Notes: a model not told the origin generated them from the sequence alone. Counted from the first letter of the stretch, positions 32,050 through 39,980 are shown. The stretch is 64,000 bases of DNA from Desertimonas flava (GCF_003426815.1 NZ_QKYK01000003.1:124001-188000), one strand, 5' to 3'. Made by a program: numbers and translations.

Positions 32050-32343
32050 ATGACACTCATCGACTCCGGCTACGACCGCTGGCTCACCCACCCGATCGAC
32101 GTCGCCTACGGCAGCAGCGACCGCATCACCGTCCTCGCCGAACACGTCGACGTCACCGACGCCGACTACATCGACTGGCGAGACGAATGGGCGGCCGACA
32201 ACCCGCCGGCCGACGGTGACACCGCCGACGTCGATCAGCGCTGGCAGGACTCGCCCGACTTCGAGCGCTACCTCGAGTGGGCGGAAGAGCAGCAGCGTGA
32301 CGCCGACCTCGACTACTGGGCGGAAGCGAGGTCGGGCCTGTGA
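32050..32343 (+). CDS. Small acidic hypothetical protein
   Basis: 97 residues, Asp/Trp-rich (DYIDWRDEWAADNP, FERYLEWAEEQQRDADLDYW). Acidic DNA mimicry is conceivable but not shown. Start set by hairpin H3 and GAAAGGAACC. Confidence 0.68.
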   Translation: MTLIDSGYDRWLTHPIDVAYGSSDRITVLAEHVDVTDADYIDWRDEWAADNPPADGDTADVDQRWQDSPDFERYLEWAEEQQRDADLDYWAEARSGL

Positions 32344-32627
32344 GCGCCGCATCCGACTACGGCGTGGCGATCGTTGATCGCCTGATCCGGCCGCCGCTCG
32401 ACGCTGGCGATCGCAACGTGTTCGCCGAGGGCGACCCAGCCACCGCCGTCGGCGACGTCATCGCCTACCTACTGCACTGGGCCGAAGCCAACGGCGTCAA
32501 CGAGTCGTCGATCGGCGACGTCCTGGAGCTCGGCCGCAGTCACTGGGAAGCCGAACGTGGCGCCGGCGACGACCTCGCCCAAGGCTACGAGGACCGCTAC
32601 CACGAACTGATCAGCCTGTTGACATGA
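32340..32627 (+). CDS. Small hypothetical protein
   Basis: 95 residues from GTG (GTGA overlap). Helical (VGDVIAYLLHWAEANGVN, DDLAQGYEDRYHELISLL). Not recognised. Confidence 0.62.
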   Translation: MSAASDYGVAIVDRLIRPPLDAGDRNVFAEGDPATAVGDVIAYLLHWAEANGVNESSIGDVLELGRSHWEAERGAGDDLAQGYEDRYHELISLLT

Positions 32628-32713
32628 GCGCACCAAGCGATCGGTTGCAAACGCCGGCGTCGATCGAGCTCGTGCTGCCGCCCGCCGAGGTCGTGAAGGT
32701 CGAAACCTACTGA
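32624..32713 (+). CDS. 29-residue micro-protein in an overlap chain
   Basis: ATG 32624 overlaps the previous stop (ATGA), and its TGA overlaps the next ATG (TGATG). The chain suggests a translated coupling ORF. Function unknown, and the small size keeps confidence low. Confidence 0.4.
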   Translation: MSAPSDRLQTPASIELVLPPAEVVKVETY

Positions 32714-32982
32714 TGCTCGGCCGACGCTCGTACCCGTGCGGCTGCCCGACATCGACCCGGATCGTGAACCAGACGCCGGGCCGGTACCGGCGCGACTGCC
32801 CGGTCTGCAGCGCGAGGTGGGTGCTCGTCCTGTCGGTCGCCCGCCACGCCAGCCAGATCGTGGGCCGAGAAGTGCTCCGCATTGATTGGGAGCCGGCCGG
32901 CCCACCGCAACTATCGATCTCTCCCGCACCCGCGGGGGCGAAACAGCCCGGAGGGAAGCCGGGCAAGAAAGGAACCACATGA
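32713..32982 (+). CDS. Small CxC/CxxC protein
   Basis: 89 residues. YPCGCPTSTR and RDCPVCSARW look like a zinc ribbon. The last 20 codons overlap hairpin H4 and the next ribosome site, so the C-terminus (PGGKPGKKG) is compositionally odd. Confidence 0.6.
   Translation: MLGRRSYPCGCPTSTRIVNQTPGRYRRDCPVCSARWVLVLSVARHASQIVGREVLRIDWEPAGPPQLSISPAPAGAKQPGGKPGKKGTT
32946..32964 (+). promoter_or_regulatory. Leader hairpin H4
   Basis: Stem GCCCGG/CCGGGC, loop AGGGAAG, then GAAAGGAACC (32967-32976) and ATG 32979. This copy is inside the preceding coding sequence. Confidence 0.72.
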
Positions 32983-33185
32983 GGACACGAACTGTCCGGC
33001 TCGACGGCGCCACCAAGCCGATGTGCCTGGTCGCCGTCGACCAAGGCCTCGTCGACCACCTGTCGCTCATCGTCCACCACCTTGGCGGCACGTTCAATGT
33101 CGCCGCGGATGAGATCCCCGAACCATGGCGCGACCTGTACGAGAGCGTGATGGCGTCGGCCATCGTCGAAGAGACGGAGGGCTGA
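32979..33185 (+). CDS. Small hypothetical protein
   Basis: 68 residues from ATG 32979. Sequence of mixed character (PMCLVAVDQGLVDHLSLIVH, EIPEPWRDLYESVMASAI). Not recognised. Translation is supported by hairpin H4 and GAAAGGAACC. Confidence 0.62.
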   Translation: MRTRTVRLDGATKPMCLVAVDQGLVDHLSLIVHHLGGTFNVAADEIPEPWRDLYESVMASAIVEETEG

Positions 33186-33212
33186 CGTGACGAGCCTCGT
33201 CGGGCTGAGTGC

Positions 33213-33234
33213 TGTCACCCCTTCGAGCAAGAAT
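33213..33234 (+). promoter_or_regulatory. Box-type promoter for the structured RNA
   Basis: TGTCACCCC (33213-33221), 7 nt, AAGAAT (33229-33234). Same geometry as the leaderless promoters at 44270, 49581 and 52251, but no start codon follows. Transcription would begin near 33242, at the edge of the structured stretch. Confidence 0.5.
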
Positions 33235-33241
33235 GTCCAAG

Positions 33242-33488
33242 AGCCCTCCACCACCAATCACGGCGGTGACAGACGGTGGGGGCTACGGACGGTGGAGACA
33301 CCGGTCGGGCGCGGAACCCGGCCGGGTCTCTGCCTGCAGTGGGGCGGGACGCCCGCAACGTCCCGCGGCGGAAACCCACTGCTCCCGGAGGTTGGGGTCG
33401 GTTGTCGGCGGCGACTGACCCCAACCTACGGATCATCCACCCATCGACGCCTGGGAAGTGGCGTCGCCCCCTTGAAAGGAACCCTGTG
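33242..33488 (+). ncRNA. Candidate structured RNA or leader
   Basis: The 303 nt between genes (33186-33488) contain no convincing gene but nested perfect stems: CTCCACC/GGTGGAG (33246-33252/33291-33297) enclosing TCAC/GTGA; the palindrome ACCCGGCCGGGT (33316-33327); GCAGTGGG/CCCACTGC (33336-33343/33375-33382) enclosing GGGACG/CGTCCC (33346-33351/33359-33364); GGTTGGGGTC/GACCCCAACC (33390-33399/33417-33426) enclosing GTCG/CGAC; and hairpin H12 just before the ribosome site of 33489. A promoter sits at its left edge. It may be a regulatory leader or a free RNA. No known riboswitch class was recognised. Confidence 0.6.
33445..33466 (+). promoter_or_regulatory. Leader hairpin H12 (variant loop TGGGAAGT)
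   Basis: Stem CGACGCC/GGCGTCG, loop TGGGAAGT, then GAAAGGAACC (33474-33483) and ATG 33489. Same architecture with a changed first loop base. Confidence 0.68.
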
Positions 33489-34370
33489 ATGGCAACCATC
33501 AACCGGTACATCGTCGAGTACGACGACGGCGAATCCGACGAGTGCGACACGTTCGCCGAAGCCGACGCGCTCGCACGGAGGCTCCGCGGCAAGGTCGTCG
33601 AGTACGAGTACGAGTACTCCGACTCGATCGTCGTCGCCGACCACACGGCGACCAGCGACCGCGGCGAGGCCGAGCCGGCAGCGAACCCGCCGGCCGTCTA
33701 CCCCGACGGCACGAAGCTGTGGCGGGCCCCGTTCGACTTCGCCGACGGCACGGCCGGCGAGGTGACGATCACCGAGTCCGACGGTCCCGACCATGCCGTC
33801 GTCGTGCTGGTCGACACCGAGTTCGAACCGGACGGCTCCGACGGCACCCGCGGCCTGCGGGTGTACGTCAACGACGGCGCCGTGTTCGTCGGCGTCGAGC
33901 GGCAACCGCCCGATGGTGAGCCTGCTCCCCCGCCGCCGCACTCGCGGACGTTGACGGTCGCGGACGGCTGGGAGATCGAGGTGACCGACTCGCACTCGGC
34001 GTTCATCCGCTACCGAGGCACCGATCTCGCTGCGCTGTGGGCGCCGGATCGTGACGGCGAAGTGAACCCGGTGCTGGAGGTCGCCCACGAAGCCAGAGTG
34101 TTCGGCGCCGCGAAGCACGGCGACCAGACCGAGTGGTCCGACCAGATGAACCACTCGATCGACCTGGCAGCGCTCGCCGGCAGCGTCGACATCGGCATCG
34201 CCGAACTCGAGGTCCGCCGAGCGCGGCCCGTCGAGATGTGGCGACAGGCCGTCGCCGACGGTGAGACAACCGAGAGTTACGAAGCCTGGCTGCACCCGGC
34301 CGTGTGCGAGGCCCGCGCCACTGCCGTCGTGGCTGCCAAGGCCCGTTGGGGAGACAAGGCGGTCCGGTGA
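33489..34370 (+). CDS. Phage hypothetical protein with DUF-like repeats
   Basis: 293 residues, start fixed by GAAAGGAACC and H12. The N-terminal 55 residues (YIVEYDDGESDECDTFAEAD) look like a small alpha-beta fold; a middle beta region and a Pro-rich linker (about 138-150) follow; the C-terminal half (ADGWEIEVTDSHSAFIRYRG ... AVADGETTESYEAWLHPAV) is mixed. Not recognised. Confidence 0.7.
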   Translation: MATINRYIVEYDDGESDECDTFAEADALARRLRGKVVEYEYEYSDSIVVADHTATSDRGEAEPAANPPAVYPDGTKLWRAPFDFADGTAGEVTITESDGPDHAVVVLVDTEFEPDGSDGTRGLRVYVNDGAVFVGVERQPPDGEPAPPPPHSRTLTVADGWEIEVTDSHSAFIRYRGTDLAALWAPDRDGEVNPVLEVAHEARVFGAAKHGDQTEWSDQMNHSIDLAALAGSVDIGIAELEVRRARPVEMWRQAVADGETTESYEAWLHPAVCEARATAVVAAKARWGDKAVR

Positions 34371-34537
34371 TGGATCCCGTCGTCGTCGCGGTCGTGTGCG
34401 GGTTCTGCCGCAACGCCGAGGAACATCTGCTGGTCGCCGGCCGGGCCCTGACGCGATGCCGGAAGTGTCGGTCGAACAATCTGATCGACCCGGCCACCGG
34501 CGAGTTCGTCGGCCCGCCCCAGGACGGGTTCCTGTGA
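34370..34537 (+). CDS. Small C4 zinc-ribbon protein
   Basis: 55 residues from ATG 34370 (TGATG). CGFCRNAEEHLLVAGRALTR then CRKCRSNN: two CxxC knuckles 20 residues apart. Precedes the helicase gene with an overlap. Function unknown. Confidence 0.68.
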   Translation: MDPVVVAVVCGFCRNAEEHLLVAGRALTRCRKCRSNNLIDPATGEFVGPPQDGFL

Positions 34538-37203
34538 GCGCCACGCTGTTCGACGTTGAGCCCAATGTCATGCGTGTGGTGCATGATGATGTCGTGGACG
34601 CGCGTGCCGAGTTGAAACGGTACCTGCACGCCGCGATCGGTCGGGTCGCGGCGAACTGCGACGGTGCCCGCGAGCAGGACGGGATCGGGTTCGACGGCTC
34701 CGACAGCAAGCCGGGCCGCATGATCGCATCGTGTCCGCCCGAGACGTGGTCCGATCAGATGGCGTCGCAGGCCGGGCTGTGGTGCCGCAAGTACGCCCGC
34801 CAGATCGGCCCCGACGCCAACGGCCTCGCCGACGAGGCGGCCAAGACGTTCGGCACCGTCACGGCGAAGTCGGCTGACGTGAAGGCCATCACCGCCGCCG
34901 AGGGCGGCTTCATCGTCCGGTTCGGCTACAACCCCGACGTCTCCGACGCCTTGCGCGAGATGGTGGTCGGCGCCCGCTGGAACGGCGACAAGCGCGCCTG
35001 GATCGTGCCCCGCCAACAGGGCGTCCGGCTCGAAAGCTTTGCCGCCCGGTACGGGTTCACGCTGTCGAACGCAGCCCACGCCCTGCTGACCGCGTCGCGG
35101 CACATGCAGACCGCCGACGGCAAGGTCGGCTTCGACGGCACCGACGTCACGATCGCGTTCGCCGACGTCCCCGACGCCGCAGTCCGCAAGGCCGTCAAGG
35201 CGTTGCCGGGCTGCCGGTTCGACTCGGTCGCCAAGCTGTGGCGGCTGCCGCCACGCTACGTCCGCACGGTCCGTGACCTCGCCGCACGGTTCGAGTGGGC
35301 GACGACCGGCGACTTCGACGCTCTGCCCGACCTCGACCCTGACGTCGTCGACGTCAAGGTGCGCGCCGACGGCACCACGTTGCTGGTGTCGTTCCCGTAC
35401 GACAAGCAGCTGATCGACATCATGAACCAGGTCGGTGCCCGCTGGGACGGACGCGCCGAGGTGAAGGCGTGGCGGATCCCGGCCGAGGCCGGCTTCGATC
35501 TGCTCTCGGTGCTCGAGCACCAGAAGGTGAAGGTCGCCGACGACGACTCGACCGGCGACCTGTTGGACCAGGCCCGCCAGATGCTGGCCAGGATCACGAA
35601 CTCGCGGGCGCTCGACGCCGACTTCGAGGTGTCCGGCATGGCGTGCGACCTGTATCCGTTCCAGCGGGCCGGCGTGAAGTACGTCGTCGAGGCCGGCGGC
35701 CGCAGCCTGATCGGCGACGAGATGGGCTTGGGCAAGACGCCTCAGGGCCTCGCCGCGCTGCAGGCGATGAACGCGTGGCCCGCCGCGGTGCTGGTGCCGA
35801 ACGTCGTCAAGGTGAACTGGGTGCGCGCCGCGCACAAGTTCTTCCCGCATCTGCGCGTTGTCGCCCTGTACGGCATGTTGAAGCCCGAGTTCGCCCGCCA
35901 GCTGGTCCGCATGATCGAAGTCGGCCAACCCGACGGGCTGCTGGTGCCGTACACGATGTCGCCCGGCGAGGCCCGCTCAATCAAAGTCACCGACCGGGCA
36001 TCGGCGGTCGAGGCGTACACGCTCCTGACGCAGGCCGATCTGATCGTCGTCAACTACGACGTGTTGGGTCCGACCGAGTTGACCGAGAAGGAGACGCTCG
36101 TCGGCAAGCGACCCGATCCGGGTTGGGTGCCGGTGTTGAAGGCGCTGCCTTTGAAGGGCATCGTCGCTGACGAGTCGCACGGTCTGAAAGACCCCAAGAC
36201 GCTGCGGACCCGGGCGTGCATCGAAACGGCCCGGTCGCTGCCCGACGGCGCCGCGAAGATCGGCATGTCCGGCACGCTGGTGTTGAACCGACGTGTCGAG
36301 GTTGCCGCCCAGCTGGACTTCATCGGCATGTTGGACGAGTTCGGCGGCTACACCGCCGTCAAACAGATGCCTGATCTGGCCCGTCGGCTTCGAGCCCGCT
36401 GCATGGTTCGCCGTGACAAGGCCGAGGTGCTGCCCGAGCTCCCGCCCCGTCAGCACGAACCGATCGTGTTGAACCAGTCCGAGCTCGACGCCAAGGTGAT
36501 GGCCGAGTACCGCCACGCCGAGCGCGACCTGCTCGACTTCCTGGCCCGCCGCGCGGCGGAGATGGCCCTCGAGGCCGGGCTGGATCCGACGTCGGCAGCG
36601 ATCGAAGCCCGCATGAAAGCGGCCGGCGCCGAGTTCCTGATCCGCATCGGTGTGCTGCTGCGCTTGGCGTTGCGAGCGAAGAAGAAGGCGGCTCGCCGCT
36701 GGATCGACGAGTTCGCCAAGACCGGCGAGAAGCTGCTGGTGTTCGGTTCGCACCTTGAGCAGCTGGATGAGTTCGCCGCTGAGTTCGGCGCCCCTGAGAT
36801 CAAGGGCGGCGTGTCACCGGAGCGGCGCATGGAGATCGTCGACGACTTCCAGGACCCGAACGGCGCCCAGTTGTGCTTCCTGCAGATCCACGCCGGCGGT
36901 GTCGGCCTGACGATGACGGCAGCGAGCAACGTCCTGTTTTTGGAGCAGGCGTGGTCGCCGATGTTGCACGACCAGGCGATCGACCGCTGCTACGGCCGTC
37001 TCGACGGCGACCCGCACGGCGCGGTCGGCTGGTATCTGGTCGCTGAGGACACGATCGAAGAGTGGGTGTCGCAGCTGCTCGCGGAGAAGCGCATCGAGTG
37101 TGCTGACGCGCTCGACGGTGACGTGACCGACGGCCAGATCGAGTCGACGTCGGTGTACTCCGACCTCGTCGGAATGTTGGTCCGCAAAGCGGTCCAACCA
37201 TGA
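34534..37203 (+). CDS. SNF2-family helicase with N-terminal HARP-like repeats
   Basis: 889 residues from GTG 34534. Three similar 55-residue units near 120-165, 200-245 and 275-325 (GARWNGDKRAWIVP, CRFDSVAKLWRLP, GARWDGRAEVKAWRIP) resemble the HARP domain of SMARCAL1-like annealing helicases. The SF2 core has LYPFQRAGVKYVVEAGG, Walker A DEMGLGKT near 395-402, DESH near 546-549, GMSGTLVLNRR, and motifs V-VI HAGGVGLTMTAASNVLF and DQAIDRCYGRLD near 820. It may remodel forks or reanneal strands in phage replication. The enzyme looks complete. Confidence 0.9.
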   Translation: MSATLFDVEPNVMRVVHDDVVDARAELKRYLHAAIGRVAANCDGAREQDGIGFDGSDSKPGRMIASCPPETWSDQMASQAGLWCRKYARQIGPDANGLADEAAKTFGTVTAKSADVKAITAAEGGFIVRFGYNPDVSDALREMVVGARWNGDKRAWIVPRQQGVRLESFAARYGFTLSNAAHALLTASRHMQTADGKVGFDGTDVTIAFADVPDAAVRKAVKALPGCRFDSVAKLWRLPPRYVRTVRDLAARFEWATTGDFDALPDLDPDVVDVKVRADGTTLLVSFPYDKQLIDIMNQVGARWDGRAEVKAWRIPAEAGFDLLSVLEHQKVKVADDDSTGDLLDQARQMLARITNSRALDADFEVSGMACDLYPFQRAGVKYVVEAGGRSLIGDEMGLGKTPQGLAALQAMNAWPAAVLVPNVVKVNWVRAAHKFFPHLRVVALYGMLKPEFARQLVRMIEVGQPDGLLVPYTMSPGEARSIKVTDRASAVEAYTLLTQADLIVVNYDVLGPTELTEKETLVGKRPDPGWVPVLKALPLKGIVADESHGLKDPKTLRTRACIETARSLPDGAAKIGMSGTLVLNRRVEVAAQLDFIGMLDEFGGYTAVKQMPDLARRLRARCMVRRDKAEVLPELPPRQHEPIVLNQSELDAKVMAEYRHAERDLLDFLARRAAEMALEAGLDPTSAAIEARMKAAGAEFLIRIGVLLRLALRAKKKAARRWIDEFAKTGEKLLVFGSHLEQLDEFAAEFGAPEIKGGVSPERRMEIVDDFQDPNGAQLCFLQIHAGGVGLTMTAASNVLFLEQAWSPMLHDQAIDRCYGRLDGDPHGAVGWYLVAEDTIEEWVSQLLAEKRIECADALDGDVTDGQIESTSVYSDLVGMLVRKAVQP

Positions 37204-37236
37204 CCAGTTGTATGCATGTGGGACATGATGATGTAT

Positions 37237-37455
37237 CATCGGTGTCACTGGGAAGCAGGACAGGGTCCCATCGGACACCGACGCACGGTAGCGCCGATGG
37301 TCCAAGCGCTTCCGCCCGGGCAGTCCGCCGCTCCGGGCGGGAGCGCTGGCTCAGTGCCTCCCTCCCCTACCTGGTCGCCAGAACGTGCCGCCAACAGGCG
37401 CACACGAAGCCTCATCGAAGACCCGCCGGGTCACCAACCAGGAAGGACCAGCCGC
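37237..37455 (+). ncRNA. Candidate structured intergenic RNA
   Basis: The 252 nt between the helicase gene and GTG 37456 hold stem CGGTGTC/GACACCG (37240-37246/37274-37280) enclosing TGGGA/TCCCA, then a 14-bp near-perfect stem at 37306-37319/37333-37346. CATGAT (37224-37229) upstream is a possible -10, followed by the palindrome GATGAT-GT-ATCATC. No good ORF fits. Leader or small RNA; the 3' end is undefined. Confidence 0.45.
37306..37346 (+). terminator. Strong 14-bp hairpin
   Basis: Arms GCGCTTCCGCCCGG and CCGGGCGGGAGCGC pair with one G-T, around a 13-nt loop. It may terminate the helicase operon or be a domain of the structured RNA. There is no T-run. Confidence 0.5.
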
Positions 37456-37674
37456 GTGAAGCACTGGGTAGTGATGGAAGCTCCGATCGGGGCTCGCATG
37501 GTGTGGGCCTGGGGCCTCGTCGGCGACGAGCCCGGGTTCGAGCAGACGTACTTCACCGAGACCGACGGCCACACGCCGGCCAACATCGACGACGCCCCGT
37601 CGAAGCTTGGGGCCGTCCTGTTCGTTGTACCGGCTGCTGCTGGTGGCCTCGAACTTCCGCCTGTCGATGATTGA
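37456..37674 (+). CDS. Small hypothetical protein
   Basis: 72 residues from GTG 37456, behind GGAAGGACC (37441-37449). Starts VKHWVVMEAPIGARMVWAWG; compact and aromatic. Not recognised. A longer frame from 37216 exists but crosses the structured region. Confidence 0.6.
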   Translation: MKHWVVMEAPIGARMVWAWGLVGDEPGFEQTYFTETDGHTPANIDDAPSKLGAVLFVVPAAAGGLELPPVDD

Positions 37675-37798
37675 TCGGCGCCGCCGGCTGAACGAGGCGC
37701 TGGCCACCGCGGTCTGCGCCGGCGCGGCGCTCACCGCGGCGGCGCTGGCCTGGTCGGCGTTATGCGTGGCGGTGTGGGCGACGAGGGTCGCTCTCTGA
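37667..37798 (+). CDS. 43-residue membrane protein
   Basis: ATG 37667 overlaps the previous gene by 8 nt. A basic start (MIDRRRRLNEA) leads to one hydrophobic helix (about 12-38). Its TGA overlaps the next ATG. Function unknown. Confidence 0.5.
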   Translation: MIDRRRRLNEALATAVCAGAALTAAALAWSALCVAVWATRVAL

Positions 37799-37977
37799 TG
37801 GGCCGAACCGAGACGCTCGACCCGCTGTCACAGCAGGTCGAAGAAGCCTTCCGTGCGTTCGCGTTCGGGTCGAGCGACCCGGCCGTGCGCGAGCAGAACC
37901 GGATCCGCTACGAGGGCTTATTGGCCCGCTACCGACGAGAGAAGGGATACGACCGTGACAACGGAGCCCATGCCTGA
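37798..37977 (+). CDS. 59-residue helical hypothetical protein
   Basis: ATG 37798 by TGATG. Helical, charged (SQQVEEAFRAFAFG, EQNRIRYEGLLARYRREKGY). Overlaps the next gene by 23 nt. Not recognised. Confidence 0.55.
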   Translation: MGRTETLDPLSQQVEEAFRAFAFGSSDPAVREQNRIRYEGLLARYRREKGYDRDNGAHA

Positions 37978-38560
37978 CGTGCTCACCAACGGCTTGCTCG
38001 GCGACGTCGCCGACCGGCTGGTCGAGGGCGTCAAGATCCGCAAGAAGCATGACGGCCCGACGATGGCGGTGCGTGCCGTCGACTGGGACCTGACCGACCG
38101 GAACAGCCCGACCGTCACGGTGAGGGGAGCCTTGCTCGACGGCGGACCGGCGTTCGAACGTGACGGAGTCGAGGCCCGTTGGCTGATCCGATCCGACGAG
38201 CACGTGTTCTTCGCCACCGGGCCGCGCCCTCCCGACGCCAATGGCACGCTGACGATCCCCGCCCAACTCGTCACCGACGACACGGCCGACAGCGAGCTCG
38301 TGGACGCGCTCCGCGATCAGATGGGCCGCACCGTCCTCACCGAGCCGGCGCCGCCGCCGATCGTGGCGCCGCCGGCGCCGCGGTTCCCCCCGCGAGGCGA
38401 GTGGCAACGCGTACAGGTGAGGCTGCCGCCCGGCCTGCTCGAGCGGCTCGAGGTGGCCGCCGATGATCGAGTGGTGGGCCGCGACCTCTTGATGGCCCAC
38501 CTGGTCGCCGACGGGCTGACTCGCCTGCATTCTTCCGGGTTTCCGGCCGCCACCCCTTGA
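37955..38560 (+). CDS. Hypothetical protein with C-terminal RHH-like motif
   Basis: 201 residues from GTG 37955 after GAAGGGATAC. The middle is beta-like (MAVRAVDWDLTDRNSPTVTV); a Pro/Ala linker (about 135-150) precedes EWQRVQVRLPPGLLERLEVA, which looks like a ribbon-helix-helix. Possibly a DNA-binding regulator. Its stop codon lies inside the -35 of promoter P3. Confidence 0.62.
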   Translation: MTTEPMPDVLTNGLLGDVADRLVEGVKIRKKHDGPTMAVRAVDWDLTDRNSPTVTVRGALLDGGPAFERDGVEARWLIRSDEHVFFATGPRPPDANGTLTIPAQLVTDDTADSELVDALRDQMGRTVLTEPAPPPIVAPPAPRFPPRGEWQRVQVRLPPGLLERLEVAADDRVVGRDLLMAHLVADGLTRLHSSGFPAATP

Positions 38561-38585
38561 CTACTGTAGCCTGATTCACTACAGT
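38557..38585 (+). promoter_or_regulatory. Dyad promoter P3
   Basis: TTGACT, 17 bp, TACAGT with arms CTACTGTAG and CTACAGTCA. Transcription would start near 38592 and run through hairpin H5 to ATG 38652. Confidence 0.7.
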
Positions 38586-38608
38586 CATAGATGTCAACTA
38601 CATACCAC

Positions 38609-38630
38609 CCACCGGAAGGGAAGCCGGTGG
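38609..38630 (+). promoter_or_regulatory. Leader hairpin H5
   Basis: Stem CCACCGG/CCGGTGG, loop AAGGGAAG, then GAAAGGAACC (38635-38644) and ATG 38652. Confidence 0.78.
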
Positions 38631-38651
38631 TCTCGAAAGGAACCCGCAGCG

Positions 38652-38900
38652 ATGACGCTCCTCTCCACCCCCATCACCTTGGACCCGTTGCCCACGGTCG
38701 AAGACCTCAAGGCCAAGATGCTGGCCGAAGCCACCCAGGGAACGGTCGAAGACCCCGAAGACCAGTGGATGGGCGCCAGCGCCCCCTACGAGATGCCCGC
38801 AGTGCCCGCTCGCCGGGATTGGGAGTCCACCTGCAGCTGCTGCTTCCTCATCAAGAACGCAGCCAACCTGCTCGACAGCGTCTGCAGCGATTGCCGGTGA
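38652..38900 (+). CDS. Small protein with C-terminal zinc knuckles
   Basis: 82 residues. An acidic helical N-terminus precedes a C-terminal STCSCCFLIKNAANLL and SVCSDCR, a likely C4 zinc site. Driven by P3 through H5. Function unknown. Confidence 0.65.
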   Translation: MTLLSTPITLDPLPTVEDLKAKMLAEATQGTVEDPEDQWMGASAPYEMPAVPARRDWESTCSCCFLIKNAANLLDSVCSDCR

Positions 38901-39067
38901 CCCCGATGACCACGACGCTCTTCACCGAGACCGCCTGCGAGCTCTGCCAGGAACGGTTCCGGCCGATCGACGAGATCGCCGAGATGTACGACCCCGACAA
39001 CGACGCCGACGGCTCCCTGATCGTCCACGCCGACTGCGGCCTCAGCCGCGGCTTCGAGATCGCCTGA
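38897..39067 (+). CDS. Small CELC-type zinc protein
   Basis: 56 residues from GTG 38897 (GTGA overlap); ATG 38906 possible. CELCQERFRPIDEIAE then VHADCG: three of four expected zinc ligands. Not recognised. Confidence 0.6.
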   Translation: MTPMTTTLFTETACELCQERFRPIDEIAEMYDPDNDADGSLIVHADCGLSRGFEIA

Positions 39068-39080
39068 TCCCAACCAACCC

Positions 39081-39104
39081 GCTGCCGGAAGGGAAGCCGG
39101 CAGC
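39081..39104 (+). promoter_or_regulatory. Leader hairpin H6
   Basis: Stem GCTGCCGG/CCGGCAGC, identical to H3, loop AAGGGAAG, then GAAAGGAACC (39109-39118) and ATG 39124. Confidence 0.78.
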
Positions 39105-39123
39105 TCACGAAAGGAACCCACCC

Positions 39124-39321
39124 ATGACCCTGACCGATCGCCGCGGCATCAACGCCGCGGCCAACAGGACGACCGTGCTGCTGCCCGGTGGCGTCGCCGG
39201 CACGCTCCTCGGTTGGCAACGCAGAGGCCACCGGGCCCGCGTGCTCGTCGGCGGCCGCCACAAGCTCGTCGAGAAGGCCGACGTCGAACTCGCCCCTCAG
39301 CCGGTCGAGGCCCGGTCGTGA
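39124..39321 (+). CDS. Small basic hypothetical protein
   Basis: 65 residues, SH3-like style (TTVLLPGGVAGTLLGWQRRG, RARVLVGGRHKLVEKADVEL). Function unknown. Start supported by H6. Confidence 0.62.
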   Translation: MTLTDRRGINAAANRTTVLLPGGVAGTLLGWQRRGHRARVLVGGRHKLVEKADVELAPQPVEARS

Positions 39322-39980
39322 GCGACGACATCATCGACGACCTCCACGCCGCCGAGGACCACATCGGCGTCCTCGAGCAGGCCATCGAGGATCTGCTCGC
39401 CGCCGGCACTTTCGAGCCCGGCGCGACCGACCGAGCCCGGTCCCTGCTCGGCTCCTACGAGCGCCCGTCGTGCGACGAGGACTGCGACAACGAGTTCTGC
39501 GGCAGCCCTCGCCACAACACCCAGGTGTGGGACGACGTCGCCGACGTGTGGGTGGACGACGAGCAGACCTGCCCGCACGACCCGGATGGCCAGCATCACT
39601 TCGGCTGCGGCTGCGACTACCAGTCGCCCGACGACGACCCGCCGCCCGGCCTGATCAACTGCGACCGCTGCGGCGAAACGGTGCTCGCGCACCTCGTCGC
39701 CACACACCAACAGCTGCACTGCCACGGCGCGTCCGTCGAGCCCGGCCAGTGCTCGTTCCGGTTCGCCAGCGGCGGGTGCTGCACCGAACCCGCGGGCCAT
39801 GAGCAACAGCCAACACCGAGCGGACATGTCGAACTCATCGCTCCGCTCCGCGTCTGTCGGGACGAGACATGCCCGGAGTGCGGATGGTTCGAGACGTACG
39901 GAGAAGCAGGTTCGGCAGGGTTCGAGGGCGGTCCTGTCGCAGTCGGCTGTTCGAGGTGCGGATGGAGGGAAGCGCTGTGA
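39318..39980 (+). CDS. Cysteine/histidine-rich multi-zinc protein
   Basis: 220 residues from GTG 39318. A helical N-terminus (DIIDDLHAAEDHIGVLEQAI) is followed by many metal-type motifs: CDEDCDNEFC, CPHDPDGQHHFGCGC, CDRCG...H...HCH, CCTEP and two CxxCG pairs near the end. Probably several zinc or iron sites. Role unknown. Confidence 0.65.
   Translation: MSDDIIDDLHAAEDHIGVLEQAIEDLLAAGTFEPGATDRARSLLGSYERPSCDEDCDNEFCGSPRHNTQVWDDVADVWVDDEQTCPHDPDGQHHFGCGCDYQSPDDDPPPGLINCDRCGETVLAHLVATHQQLHCHGASVEPGQCSFRFASGGCCTEPAGHEQQPTPSGHVELIAPLRVCRDETCPECGWFETYGEAGSAGFEGGPVAVGCSRCGWREAL

Noticed and set aside
33242-33488. Cobalamin or other known riboswitch
   Set aside because: Conserved boxes of known classes were not seen; only generic stems.
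34568-34590. CATGATGATG promoter before the helicase
   Set aside because: The motif lies inside the helicase coding region just after its start, so it is more likely coding sequence.
34003-35928. Minus-strand frame of 641 codons opposite the helicase
   Set aside because: Composition typical of antisense frames, conflicts with SNF2 motifs on the plus strand.
38591-38896. Leaderless gene at ATG 38591 after promoter P3
   Set aside because: The distance to the -10 is 5 nt rather than 7 and the frame is a shadow across hairpin H5 and the 38652 gene.
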